From positions 62,001-126,000 of the forward strand of contig DATGIL010000013.1 in NCBI GenBank assembly GCA_035295745.1: a DNA stretch of 64,000 nt. The letters are read 5' to 3'. A program made the position numbers and the translations under genes. Within the stretch, counting starts at the first letter, position 1. Each line of letters begins with the position of its first letter. Source of the DNA: JAIQFL01 sp035295745. GTDB taxonomy: Bacteria; Acidobacteriota; Terriglobia; Bryobacterales; Bryobacteraceae. Under the pieces are notes generated by a model. That model had not been told where the DNA came from and made no database searches. It saw nothing but the letters and a program-made list of their open reading frames with translations. This document shows, in pieces, positions 8,808 through 18,149 of the stretch.

Positions 8808-11800
8808 ATGCGACCATCCCCCAAGCTCGTTATGGCCGCCTTCGCTCTGCTGGCCGCTTTGGCTGCGATGCAAGCCCAGACGATGAAGGCGCCCGATATT
8901 ACGCGCGAGCCTACCCTGTACGTTGTTCCCTACGCGCACCTCGATACGCAATGGCGTTGGGAGTTTCCTCAGTCGATCAGCGAATATCTACTCAAGACCA
9001 TGCGCGTGAATTTCGATTACATCGAAAAATACCCGCACTACGTCTTCAATTGGACCGGCGCCAATCGATACCGTCTGATGAAGGAATATTTCCCCACGGA
9101 CTATGCCAGGATGAAGGGCTACGTCGCGGCCGGACGCTGGTTTCCCGCCGGCTCCTCCATGGAGGAGGGCGACGTCAATCTGCCCAACGCCGAGGCCGTC
9201 ATCCGCCAGATTCTCTACGGCAATACCTACTTCCGGCGCGAATTCGGCAAGGCCAGCGCGGAATACATGCTGCCCGATTGCTTCGGCTTCCCGGCATCCT
9301 TGCCCAGCATTCTCGCGCACGCCGGGGTGAAGGGCTTCTCCACCCAGAAGCTCAGTTCCGCCTGGCAGCCCGCGCCCAAAGTGGGCGGCCCTGACTCTCC
9401 CGAACAGACCCCCGATGGCATCCCGTTCAATGTCGGAATCTGGGAAGGCACCGACGGCAAGACCGTCATCGCCGCCCTTAATCCCGAGAGTTACACCAGC
9501 ACCATTCGCACCGACTTGAGCAAGGAGCCGGCGCCGCCGCCCGCACCACCCGCCAACGCGCCGGCTGGACGTGGCGGACGAGGTCCGCGCGAGCCCGACT
9601 GGGTGAAGCGTATTGACATCGACGGCAAGCTTACCGGAGTGTACGCCGACTATCATTACGTCGGCACGGGCGACATCGGCGGCGCCACAGACGAGGAGAC
9701 CGTCAAGCTTCTGGAAGCGACCGTCAGCAAGGGCGAGGCCGTGATCCCGGCGCCCGGTTTCGGGCGTGGAGGACGCGGCGGAGCAGCGCCCGATCCCCAG
9801 GCACCTCCACCGCCTCCGAATCCGCCCGTCAAAATGGGCGGCGGCCCCGTACATGTGATCTCCGCCACCGCCGATCAGATGTTTCTCGACATCAAGCCCG
9901 AAATGACCAGCCGCCTGCCGCGTTACAAGGGCGATTTAGAGTTGATCAATCACTCCGCAGGCTCGCTGACCTCAGAGGCCTATCATCGCCGTTGGAATCG
10001 CAAGAACGAAATCCTGGCCGATGCGGCCGAAAAGGCATCCATCGCTGCCGAGTGGTTGGGTGCCCGCCCCTATCCGCAGCGGCGCCTCAACGACGCGTGG
10101 ACGCTGGTGATGGCCGGTCATTTCCACGACGCCGCGGGCGGAACCGCCACTCCGCGCTCCTACGAATTCATCCAGAATGACGACGTCATCGCGATGAATC
10201 AGTTCGCCGGTGTGCTCACCAACGCCACGGAAGCCGTCGCCGCTGGCATGAACACGCAAGGTCGGGGCACGGCGCTGGTGGTCTACAACTCGCTCAATAT
10301 TCCACGACAGGATCTGGTGGAGGCCTCCATCGCTTTGCCCGCCGGCACCAAAGCCATCCGCGTCACCGACCCCCGAGGTCAGGAGGTGCCCGCGCAACTC
10401 GATGCGGACGGCAAGGTAGTCTTCCTGGCGCAGGTCCCCGCCGCCGGATACGCGATTTTCGACGTGCAGCCCGCGGGCGCTCCTGGATCGTCCACGCTCA
10501 AGGCGACCGAATCGTCGATCGAGAATGCCCGCTATCGCGTGCAGATCGATTCCAACGGAGACGTCTCCAGCATTTTCGACAAGCGCCTGAATCGCGAACT
10601 GCTGTCCGCTCCCGTACGCCTCGCGATCTCCGAAGACTCGCCGCGCCAGTGGCCGGCCTGGAATATGGATTTCGACCAGGAGCAGGCAGCGCCCCGCGCG
10701 TATGTCGGAGGCGCCGCCAGGGCCCGCATCGTCGAAAACGGCCCGGCCCGCGTTGCAGTCGAAGTCAGCCGCGATGCCGAAGGCTCGCACTTCGTCCAGA
10801 CCGTACGCCTGTCCGCAGGCGACACCGGCGATCGAGTCGAATTCACCCAATCCATCGATTGGAAGACGATGTCCGGCAATCTCAAGGCAGTATTCCCGCT
10901 CGCCGCTTCCAATCGCGTCGCGACCTACAATTGGGACATCGGTACCGTCCAGCGCCCCACTGCCGAAGAGCGGCAATTTGAAGTCGCTTCGCATCAATGG
11001 ACCGACTTGACCGACCAGGCAGGAGCGTTCGGCGCCACCATCCTCACCGACGTCAAGAACGGCTCCGATAAGCGCGACGACCATACCCTGCGCCTCACGC
11101 TGATCCGCACGCCGGGCTTTCCGGGCGGCCGTCGCGGAGGCTACAGCGACCAACTCAATCAGGACTGGGGCCATCACGAGATCGTCTATGGCATTGCGGG
11201 CCATGCCGGCGATTGGCGGCAAGGTCAGACCGATTGGCAGGCGTATCGTTTGAACTCGCCGCTCGTGGCGTTCGAAACCTCGCAGCACGCCGGCGCGCTC
11301 GGTAAGAGCTTTTCGCTGGTGTCGTTGAGCAATCCCCGAATCCGTGTCCTGGCACTCAAGAAGGCCGAACTCTCCGACGAGATCATCCTGCGCATGGTCG
11401 AGATGGACGGCAAGCCTGCCGACGTGCAGGTGAAGTTCGCCGGGCCGATCACCGCCGCCCGCGAAGTCAACGGACAGGAGTTGCCGCTGGGCACCGCCAC
11501 TATTTCTGGCGGCGCGCTGGCCACGTCGTTCTCCGCTTACCAGCCTCGCAGCTTTGCCCTGAAACTCGGCGCGCCGTCCGCGCGAATCACGGGCGTTCGA
11601 TCGGCTCCTGCGCCGCTCCAATACGATCTGGCAGCGGCGAGCAATGACGATACGAAATCGTCCGGCGGCTTCGATGCCAAAGGTGACGCACTCCCGGCCG
11701 AAATGCTGCCCGCCGAGCTGTCCTTCGATGGTGTGGTGTTTAAACTCGCCCCGGCTGCAACGGGCAAGCCCAATGCGGTTGTGGCCAAAGGCCAAACCAT

Positions 11801-12401
11801 CGATCTCCCCGCAGGTCAGTTCAACAAGGTGTACGTCCTGGCAGCGTCCGCCGACGGCGATCAGAAGGCTGCATTCCAAGTTGGTGGCCGATCGGCGGAG
11901 GTCACCGTCGAGGATTGGGGTGGCTTCATCGGCCAGTGGGATACGCGCGTCTGGAAGCCCGAGCCGGACAAGGTCTCGGTGGGTGGCGGTCGCGGCGGTA
12001 ACCCTCCGCGCGAAGTCCCGCTCCGTCACGATTGGGCGGTGTCGGCGAATCACGCCACCTGGGACCTGCAAAACCGCGGCTCGCAGAACTGGTCGCCCTC
12101 CTATCCCGACGACTTTGTCGGGATGCGCGCTGGATTCATCAAACCCGCCGTCGTAGCATGGTACGCCTCGCATCATCACACGCCCGAGGGTCTGAACGAG
12201 CCCTACCAATACTCATACCTCTTCGCCTATGCGTTCGACCTGCCCGCCAACTCGAAGACCTTGAAGCTGCCCGACAACGACAAGATTCGGGTGTTGGCAG
12301 TGTCGGTCGCTGAAGAAAGCCCGTCGGTGAAACCGGTCCAACCCTTGTACGACACGCTCGGGCGTACCGAGCCCGGCGCTCTGGTCCCGGCACAGCGATA
12401 A
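8808..12401 (+). CDS. Secreted GH38 alpha-mannosidase-like glycoside hydrolase
   Basis: A 1197-residue protein. The ATG at 8808 was chosen because AGAGGA precedes it and a signal peptide follows (hydrophobic 8-21, ending MQAQ). GH38 features: the first metal motif YAHLDTQW (His44, Asp46) and the nucleophile motif LPDCFGFP (Asp157). Two low-complexity inserts rich in Pro, Gly and Arg (about 9525-9595 and 9745-9840) interrupt the catalytic half, and another GRGGN-type patch lies near 11985. The C-terminal part has beta-rich regions as in other GH38 proteins. It probably trims mannose-containing glycans outside the cytoplasm; the linkage is unknown. Divergent from the PSD1 operon, which may serve the same diet. 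Confidence 0.9.
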   Translation: MRPSPKLVMAAFALLAALAAMQAQTMKAPDITREPTLYVVPYAHLDTQWRWEFPQSISEYLLKTMRVNFDYIEKYPHYVFNWTGANRYRLMKEYFPTDYARMKGYVAAGRWFPAGSSMEEGDVNLPNAEAVIRQILYGNTYFRREFGKASAEYMLPDCFGFPASLPSILAHAGVKGFSTQKLSSAWQPAPKVGGPDSPEQTPDGIPFNVGIWEGTDGKTVIAALNPESYTSTIRTDLSKEPAPPPAPPANAPAGRGGRGPREPDWVKRIDIDGKLTGVYADYHYVGTGDIGGATDEETVKLLEATVSKGEAVIPAPGFGRGGRGGAAPDPQAPPPPPNPPVKMGGGPVHVISATADQMFLDIKPEMTSRLPRYKGDLELINHSAGSLTSEAYHRRWNRKNEILADAAEKASIAAEWLGARPYPQRRLNDAWTLVMAGHFHDAAGGTATPRSYEFIQNDDVIAMNQFAGVLTNATEAVAAGMNTQGRGTALVVYNSLNIPRQDLVEASIALPAGTKAIRVTDPRGQEVPAQLDADGKVVFLAQVPAAGYAIFDVQPAGAPGSSTLKATESSIENARYRVQIDSNGDVSSIFDKRLNRELLSAPVRLAISEDSPRQWPAWNMDFDQEQAAPRAYVGGAARARIVENGPARVAVEVSRDAEGSHFVQTVRLSAGDTGDRVEFTQSIDWKTMSGNLKAVFPLAASNRVATYNWDIGTVQRPTAEERQFEVASHQWTDLTDQAGAFGATILTDVKNGSDKRDDHTLRLTLIRTPGFPGGRRGGYSDQLNQDWGHHEIVYGIAGHAGDWRQGQTDWQAYRLNSPLVAFETSQHAGALGKSFSLVSLSNPRIRVLALKKAELSDEIILRMVEMDGKPADVQVKFAGPITAAREVNGQELPLGTATISGGALATSFSAYQPRSFALKLGAPSARITGVRSAPAPLQYDLAAASNDDTKSSGGFDAKGDALPAEMLPAELSFDGVVFKLAPAATGKPNAVVAKGQTIDLPAGQFNKVYVLAASADGDQKAAFQVGGRSAEVTVEDWGGFIGQWDTRVWKPEPDKVSVGGGRGGNPPREVPLRHDWAVSANHATWDLQNRGSQNWSPSYPDDFVGMRAGFIKPAVVAWYASHHHTPEGLNEPYQYSYLFAYAFDLPANSKTLKLPDNDKIRVLAVSVAEESPSVKPVQPLYDTLGRTEPGALVPAQR

Positions 12402-12570
12402 GCGTGATCTTGCCTCAAGCGGCAGAAGAGGAATCAACGCCAAACATTCTGGGTTGCAGTGTAAAGCGGTTTCCTCCGAAAATTTGCCAGATATTTCGCC
12501 CCGAGATGCGACGCTGAGGAATCCGGCTTCGCGGAGACCTCGCGTCCGGCGTATCTGAACAGATGCTGAC

Positions 12571-12604
12571 ACGGCGCCGACGCACTGCGGAGGATCGGCG
12601 CCGT
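12571..12604 (+). terminator. Strong hairpin after the GH38 gene
   Basis: A perfect 10-bp stem (ACGGCGCCGA / TCGGCGCCGT) with a 14-nt loop lies in the 282-bp gap between the mannosidase and the protease. No U tract follows, so it may be a weak terminator or a leader structure for the protease. A TTGACG box at 12615 with CTTATC 17 bp later is a possible protease promoter. Confidence 0.35.
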
Positions 12605-12683
12605 ATCGTCCTATTTGACGGGCTCGACGCTACCTATCTTATCTAAGAGACTTTTCTCTCCGAAACCTTCTCAGTTTCATCCG

Positions 12684-14996
12684 ATGAGTGGAAGTATGCA
12701 GCGTTATCTTGCACTGCTCACTCTCCTGCCATGCGGACTGTTTGCGCAGGCCGTCACCCAACTTAGTCCTCTCGAGTATCGTCCTGCCAGTCCGGACACG
12801 ACGCGCCGCGGCGCCAGCCGGCGGCCCTTGAGCTTCGACCGGGGAATTGTGGCCACGCCGGCTCCGTTTCGCCTCGGGATGATTCGACAGTCGGAAATCG
12901 ACGCCGTGGAGCGGGACCCGATGCTCACGTTGCGCGGGATTGAGCGCGGGATCGATCGTCGTGCCGGCCAGCATGGCGCGTGGGTCACACTCGACGATGG
13001 CAGCACAGCGTGGCGTCTGGCCATTCAATCGGACGGCGCAGCCGGCGTTCGGCTGCATTTCACCGGTTTTGCCGTAGGGATCGGCGAAGTCTGGATCTAC
13101 AGCTCCGACCACACGCAGGTTTTTGGACCGTACACTGCGGAAGGTCCAGATGGGTCGGGTGACTTCTGGAGTCACGCGATCTTTGCCGACACTGTCGTCG
13201 TGGAGTATCTGCCCGAACAACCCCGCGACACCGTGCCTTTCCATGTTGCCGGACTGCTGCATGTTCTTACCGGAGAACAGTTGATGGCTGCGGGAAGCTG
13301 CGAGCTCGACGTGAGCTGCTACCCCGATTGGAATGCGGTGGCGAGCGGCGTGGGTCTCTACTTCTTTCAGAAGGGCGGCGCAGGCTACGCTTGCAGCGGC
13401 GCTCTGGTGAACAACACCAATAGTGACGGCAAACCGTACTTCTTGAGCGCCAACCACTGCGTGTCGGACGCGGCCACCGCGAAGACCGTGGATGTCTTCT
13501 GGAATTATCAGACGTCCACCTGCAACGGCGCGGCTCCCAACCTTGTGGGCCTGCCCCAGACGTTGGGCGCCACCTGGCTCGCCAGCGCGGGAATTCCCAG
13601 CGGCGATTACAGCCTCATGCTGCTCTCGCCACTGCCCAATATCAAGCTCACCTTTTACGGATGGAATGCCGGTTCGACGGCGCTCAACATCGGCGACGCA
13701 GCCACCGGGATTCATCATCCGCAGGCGGATTATAAGCGGATCGCTTTTGGTGTGCGCGATCCCGACATGGCTGCCCAAGTGGGTACCGACTACGCTCCGG
13801 CCAGCATGTATTACCAGGTTCGCGAGACCGCGGGGCGAATCGAGCCTGGTTCCTCGGGCTCACCGCTCTTCACTACGGCCAAGGCGTTGGTGGGCACTCT
13901 GACCTACGGACCAGGTGGGAATGCCTGTTCGATTTCGCCGTTCTCCGCAGGATACGCGCGCTTCTCGGTGGCGCTGCCGGCTCTGACGACCTGGCTCACT
14001 CCAGCGCCGCCGACTAGCAGCGGCAGCGGATCGACTGCGGTAACTATGACCCCGTCGTCGGTGAAGACGAATTGGACGATCAGCACGGCCGCACCGTTGG
14101 CGCAGGGAGTGCAGATCGCCACAGCTTCCACCAGTCCGGTGGCGCTCACCATCAAGGCGAACCAGGCGTGGATTCTGCCGTCTACGACTTCGCTTACGGT
14201 CGCGCAGGGTAAGCCGGCATCGCTCGCGATTTCGTTCAATACGCAGTCGTTCACCGCTGCGGGCGCGTACATCGGTTCGGTGTCGGTGACCGGCACCGGC
14301 ATCAGCCAATCGATTACGGTGGAAGTGGACGTGGCCGCGGCTGCCGCTGTGAAAGGCGGGCCGATGACAGTCATCCCCTACTTCGTCGACGGGCTCGGGA
14401 CCACCACCACCTTCACGCTGATCAATCCGTACGGCACGCAGAGTGTGGCTTCGCTCTCGTTCGCAACCAGCGGTGGAGCTGCGATTTCGATCCCGGTGGG
14501 GACCGCGATGGTGTCGTGGCAGAATATCACCTTGCCCCCATTCGGAACGGCCATCGTTTCGACGGTGGGCAGTTCCTCTCCGCAGAAATCGGGGATGGCG
14601 TTGGTGCAGAGCGGCGATCAGGCGAAACGGATTCAAGCCTGGGCGCAGATCAACAACAACGACATCGTCGGCGCAGGTGTGAATTTGATGGCTCCATTCT
14701 CGATGCCGTTCGATGCGACGTCGGCGGCCGGGACAACGCTGTACGTGTTTAATCCTTCCAGTACCGCCACGCTCACGTTGAGTCTGAGCATCTATGACAA
14801 CACTGGAGCGGCCGTGGGGAGCGGATCTCTGACTATTCCTCCGCAACAGGAGGGCGTATTGCCGATGACGCGGACAGCGGCGGTTTTTGGGGGACGAAAA
14901 GGATTGGTCTACGTGACCGGAGGAAGTTCGGTTTCCGCGATCGGAGTTCACACCGCTACAGACGGCCGGATCAGTAGCGTTGCACCTGGCCAGTAG
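12684..14996 (+). CDS. Secreted trypsin-like serine endopeptidase with Ig-like C-terminal domains
   Basis: About 770 residues. The start at MSGSMQRY was chosen because a signal peptide (LALLTLLPCGLFAQA) follows directly; the Met four residues on is equally possible. The middle resembles lysyl-endopeptidase/S1-type proteases: YACSGALVNN, the catalytic His in FLSANHC, the Asp probably in GDYSLMLL and the Ser in PGSSGSPLF. Several cysteines (CELDVSCYPDW and others) suggest disulfides and an extracytoplasmic location. After a Gly/Ser linker come a BACON-like beta domain and a second repeat-like beta domain (LINPYGTQSV, VFNPSSTATL), common in secreted acidobacterial proteins. It ends just before an inverted repeat shared with the convergent methyltransferase gene. 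Confidence 0.88.
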   Translation: MSGSMQRYLALLTLLPCGLFAQAVTQLSPLEYRPASPDTTRRGASRRPLSFDRGIVATPAPFRLGMIRQSEIDAVERDPMLTLRGIERGIDRRAGQHGAWVTLDDGSTAWRLAIQSDGAAGVRLHFTGFAVGIGEVWIYSSDHTQVFGPYTAEGPDGSGDFWSHAIFADTVVVEYLPEQPRDTVPFHVAGLLHVLTGEQLMAAGSCELDVSCYPDWNAVASGVGLYFFQKGGAGYACSGALVNNTNSDGKPYFLSANHCVSDAATAKTVDVFWNYQTSTCNGAAPNLVGLPQTLGATWLASAGIPSGDYSLMLLSPLPNIKLTFYGWNAGSTALNIGDAATGIHHPQADYKRIAFGVRDPDMAAQVGTDYAPASMYYQVRETAGRIEPGSSGSPLFTTAKALVGTLTYGPGGNACSISPFSAGYARFSVALPALTTWLTPAPPTSSGSGSTAVTMTPSSVKTNWTISTAAPLAQGVQIATASTSPVALTIKANQAWILPSTTSLTVAQGKPASLAISFNTQSFTAAGAYIGSVSVTGTGISQSITVEVDVAAAAAVKGGPMTVIPYFVDGLGTTTTFTLINPYGTQSVASLSFATSGGAAISIPVGTAMVSWQNITLPPFGTAIVSTVGSSSPQKSGMALVQSGDQAKRIQAWAQINNNDIVGAGVNLMAPFSMPFDATSAAGTTLYVFNPSSTATLTLSLSIYDNTGAAVGSGSLTIPPQQEGVLPMTRTAAVFGGRKGLVYVTGGSSVSAIGVHTATDGRISSVAPGQ

Positions 14997-15003
14997 CGCA
15001 GCT

Positions 15004-15106
15004 CACACAGGCATTCTTGCCTCTGTTCCGGTGCGGCATTCGGAGGCGCATGGACGAATTTCCAAGTTCAGCGGCTCACCGGAACACGGGCAGGAATGCC
15101 TGTGCG
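15004..15106. repeat. 30-bp inverted repeat (REP-like) between convergent genes
   Basis: The arms 15004-15033 and 15077-15106 match at 26 of 30 positions, with a 43-nt loop. The outer arm reads CACAGGCATTC and its complement. It fills nearly the whole gap between two convergent genes. It could act as a bidirectional terminator, but the length and imperfect arms look more like a dispersed palindromic element. Confidence 0.7.
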
Positions 15107-15107
15107 A

Positions 15108-15815
15108 TTAAGCCTTGACAATGACCTCGCGCAAGCGTTCCTTGGTAAGGAAGAACTTCACGGATTCGAAGCGGCCGAAGAGTTTCTCGAGGCTCCGATT
15201 GTTGAACAACTGCGCGGGACGCCGCATCCCGTGCATCGCCACCTGCAGAGAGTTCACGCCCTGAATCCGGAACGAGTAGAGCGGCACCGCATCCAGTTTG
15301 TCGTCCGAGTGAAAGAAGGCGAGCATATAACTCTGCGGTCGCACGATCAGTTGCAGCCGCTCGACCACTGCCGCGAGAAGTGCGGGCCGGAGGTGTTCGA
15401 GTACATCCCAGAGCAACACGCCATCGAACTGGCCCTCGGGATAGTCCAATGCCTGTCGCAGGAAATAGTCGATCTGGCCGGGATTGGCCTGATCGGCTGA
15501 TTCTTCGGCCCCGAAGGTTTCGTGGAGGATCTGCAGGAAGTCTTCCGAGTACAGACGGTGGCCCAGGTTGGTGATGAAGCTCACGTTCTGTTGCGTGGCG
15601 CCACCAAGATCGAGTATGGTGAGTCCGGACTGGCCGTGGATATTGCCGAAAAACTGGTCGAGTCCGCGACTCTGCCGGGTACTGATGGCGGCCTGGTGGG
15701 CGGAATTCCGCGAAGGATGAGCTGGGCTGCTAGCAACTGCCGGGGGCGGCCCATTCGGAACGGGGCCTCCCCGGCCGCCGCGCAGCAGGTTTTTCAGCGG
15801 ACCGGGAATTAACAT
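15108..15815 (-). CDS. Class I SAM-dependent methyltransferase-like protein
   Basis: A 235-residue protein. After a Pro/Ala-rich N-terminus, motif I is ILDLGGAT (about residues 67-74) and the motif IV region is LLWDVLEHL, both typical of class I methyltransferases. The acceptor is unknown. It is 15 bp downstream of the bactofilin gene on the same strand and 3' of der, so the three may be cotranscribed. AGGGCCTCC before the ATG is a plausible ribosome site. Confidence 0.75.
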   Translation of the reverse strand: MLIPGPLKNLLRGGRGGPVPNGPPPAVASSPAHPSRNSAHQAAISTRQSRGLDQFFGNIHGQSGLTILDLGGATQQNVSFITNLGHRLYSEDFLQILHETFGAEESADQANPGQIDYFLRQALDYPEGQFDGVLLWDVLEHLRPALLAAVVERLQLIVRPQSYMLAFFHSDDKLDAVPLYSFRIQGVNSLQVAMHGMRRPAQLFNNRSLEKLFGRFESVKFFLTKERLREVIVKA

Positions 15816-15830
15816 CGGAGGCCCTGCAAT

Positions 15831-16430
15831 CTACCTTCTGGAATCCGGAGCGCCAGCCGATGCGGGTGCGTGCGCGGCAGTCGCGGCCGGAACCGGCTGT
15901 TGCTGTTTGGGCGGTTGGGCTGCCTTCACCGGCTCGGGTTTCACGATGTCGATGCTGCCCTTGAAATAGGCGCCGTCCTCAATGATGATGCGCGCCGTTT
16001 TGATGTCCCCCACCAGTTTGGCGTCTTTGCGGATTTCGATTCGCTCGGTGGCTTCTACGTTGCCTTGAATCGTTCCCAACGCGACTACCTCGCGCGCCTT
16101 AATTGCGGCGTGCACTGATCCGTTGGGCCCAATGGTGAGCCTGTGTTCAAGCGCCTCGACTGTACCTTCGAGGTCGCCATCCATATAGAGGTCTTCCTTG
16201 CTGAATATCTGGCCGACGATCTTGACGGCTTTACCGATGGTAGCCGAGCTTCCGCCTCCGCGAGCCTCGGGCTCAAATCTGTTCACGGGCATGCTGGACA
16301 CAGTCGTAGTCTCCTTTTTGGGTTCGAAGGAACTTGGGGCCGCGGGAGCCGTCGGTGGGACACTCGGGCCCGGCGGGGTATAAGGACGTTGTTGTGGTTG
16401 CTGCTCCTCATCCCGGCGTTTATTCCACAT
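15831..16430 (-). CDS. Bactofilin family cytoskeletal protein
   Basis: 199 residues from the ATG preceded by AGGAGGG with good spacing. A Pro/Gln-rich N-terminal tail (about 1-75) leads into a regular beta-helix of six-residue turns, such as VKIVGQIF, LYMDGDLEG, VVALGTIQGNV and AKLVGDIK. This is the polymer-forming bactofilin (DUF583) core. Bactofilins form nucleotide-free filaments that organise cell-wall synthesis or chromosome machinery. A Pro/Ala-rich tail ends the protein. It lies between der and a methyltransferase gene. Confidence 0.93.
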   Translation of the reverse strand: MWNKRRDEEQQPQQRPYTPPGPSVPPTAPAAPSSFEPKKETTTVSSMPVNRFEPEARGGGSSATIGKAVKIVGQIFSKEDLYMDGDLEGTVEALEHRLTIGPNGSVHAAIKAREVVALGTIQGNVEATERIEIRKDAKLVGDIKTARIIIEDGAYFKGSIDIVKPEPVKAAQPPKQQQPVPAATAAHAPASAGAPDSRR

Positions 16431-16515
16431 TATGGCCGCCCTCCTGGAATGAATAGTATAAGTACGTTCATGATACTGCTCCTCTAGTCTAAAGGTGCTG
16501 GTTGCGAAAGGCAAT

Positions 16516-17835
16516 CTATTTACGCTTCCGCGCAGGCTCTTTAGCGCGGGTCTTGAGCACGATCGGAGTGCCGCGAAAACCAAAGCGTTTGCGAATCTGA
16601 TTCACCAGTTGACGTTCGTGAGAGAAATGCAATGGTCCGCCCCGGTCTGTGAAGACGACGAAAGCCGGTGGGCGGATGGAAGCTTGCGTTATGTAAAAAA
16701 TCCTACGTTCTTCGAAGCGTAGCTGCTCGACGAAACGATTCATTTCACCGGTGGTGATGCGCTGCGAAGCGGACTGGTACACCTCGCGGATCAGCGCGAA
16801 TAACTGCGGCACGCCGGCGCCGGTCTTGGCGGAGAGAAACACTACCGGCGCGTACTCCAGGAATTTGAATTCGTCGCGGATATTCTGCTCGAACTCATTC
16901 TTTTTCTGACCCTTGTGGCCCGGTACTTCGTCCCACTTATTGACGCAGATGATCACCCCGCGGCCACCTTCGTGCGCGTAGCCGGCAATCGTGGTGTCGA
17001 GGGCGACGATCCCCTCGGTGGCGTCCAGCAGGAGTAGTACGACGCCGGCCATGCGGATATTCCGGCGGGCCATGACCACGCTGAGTTTCTCCGCCATCTC
17101 TTTGGTCTTACCTTTACGCCGGATCCCGGCTGTATCGATCAGTACATACTCAGTGCCATCGCGACTGACTCTCTCATCAACGGCATCGCGGGTAGTTCCG
17201 GCAATGGGCGAGATAATGGCGCGATCGTGACCCAGGAGTTGGTTGAGCAGCGTGGATTTGCCGACATTCGGGCGGCCGATAATCGCAACGCGAATGGCTT
17301 CATCTCTAGGTGTGGGTGCGGTCTCGGTCTCCTCGGGAATGCCGTTGGTGACGTGGTCGAGCATCGCATCGATGCCGATGCCGTGCTCGGCAGAGATGGG
17401 AAAAATGTCGGCGATGCCCAGGCCGTAGAACTCATGGGCGAGATCGCTCTTGGCCGAGGAGTCGGCCTTGTTGACGGCGAGCGTCACGGGCTTGCCCAGG
17501 CGGCGGAGCATCTGGGCGAGATCGCGGTCGGAGCCGGTAATTTCGGAACGTCCGTCCACCAGGAGAATGATGTGTGCCGCGGTCTGGAGCGCCACTTCGG
17601 CCTGCTGCAGAATCTGGCTCGCGATGTATTCGTGATCATTGACCACGATCCCGCCGGTGTCGATTACTTCGAAGCGGCGTCCGTGATGATCGGCAGTCCC
17701 ATGAATGCGGTCGCGCGTGATGCCGGGCTCGTCTCCGACGATAGCGCGCCGCTGTCCCGTAATTCGATTGAATAAGGTGGACTTTCCAACGTTGGGCCTG
17801 CCCACAATGACCACTGTGGGAGTGGCGTGCGACAT
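16516..17835 (-). CDS. der: GTPase Der (EngA), ribosome assembly
   Basis: 439 residues with two consecutive GTPase domains. Domain 1 has the P-loop GRPNVGKSTLF, EPGITRDR and NKAD. Domain 2 has GRPNVGKSTLL, GTTRDAVDE and NKWDE. A C-terminal KH-like domain follows, ending in a basic tail. Der is an essential GTPase that works in 50S subunit maturation in the cytoplasm. Start chosen at MSHATPTVVIVG, directly before the first P-loop strand; the upstream in-frame Met would add an unrelated extension. Confidence 0.97.
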   Translation of the reverse strand: MSHATPTVVIVGRPNVGKSTLFNRITGQRRAIVGDEPGITRDRIHGTADHHGRRFEVIDTGGIVVNDHEYIASQILQQAEVALQTAAHIILLVDGRSEITGSDRDLAQMLRRLGKPVTLAVNKADSSAKSDLAHEFYGLGIADIFPISAEHGIGIDAMLDHVTNGIPEETETAPTPRDEAIRVAIIGRPNVGKSTLLNQLLGHDRAIISPIAGTTRDAVDERVSRDGTEYVLIDTAGIRRKGKTKEMAEKLSVVMARRNIRMAGVVLLLLDATEGIVALDTTIAGYAHEGGRGVIICVNKWDEVPGHKGQKKNEFEQNIRDEFKFLEYAPVVFLSAKTGAGVPQLFALIREVYQSASQRITTGEMNRFVEQLRFEERRIFYITQASIRPPAFVVFTDRGGPLHFSHERQLVNQIRKRFGFRGTPIVLKTRAKEPARKRK

Positions 17836-17906
17836 GTACTTTCTATGATAGCAGCGCACGCCAGGGTTCTGCTGGCTCGCGTGTCGTGGTGGGATTGAGC
17901 ACGGCA

Positions 17907-18117
17907 TTCACCGCGAAGACGCGGAGATTGACGCGGAGGAGAGAGAAAAAGGCTGAGGCACCGATGGTGGTTGCGCGAGTTTCCGCCTTCACCACGGTGT
18001 GAATCGTGACACAATAGTCGTCGCTCCACGGGAGATTTGCGGGAGCGCGGCTACCATTAGTGATCTCGCCTTGAGTTTCTCCGCGTTTTCCTCCGCGCCT
18101 TCGCGTCTCCGCGGTAA
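17907..18117. repeat. Degenerate inverted CTCCGCG/CGCGGAG repeat in the der-transporter gap
   Basis: The 314-bp divergent gap 17836-18149 holds no gene. Its two ends carry related inverted tracts: 17907-17946 rich in CGCGAAGACGCGGAG, and 18076-18117 rich in CTCCGCG and CTTCGCGTCTCCGCGG. The match is patchy but shares blocks of 7-8 bp in the same order. It looks like a worn dispersed repeat rather than an operator. Confidence 0.45.
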
Positions 18118-18149
18118 AAGTGTTCGGTGTTGCGCGTTGAGGATTGCTT

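Noticed and set aside
9972..12209. 745-residue minus-strand reading frame inside the mannosidase gene
   Set aside because: It is the antisense shadow of a high-GC codon-biased gene; it shows no conserved family, while the plus strand is clearly GH38.
16431..16583. 51-residue N-terminal extension of the bactofilin
   Set aside because: It overlaps the end of der; a strong AGGAGGG site precedes the inner ATG.
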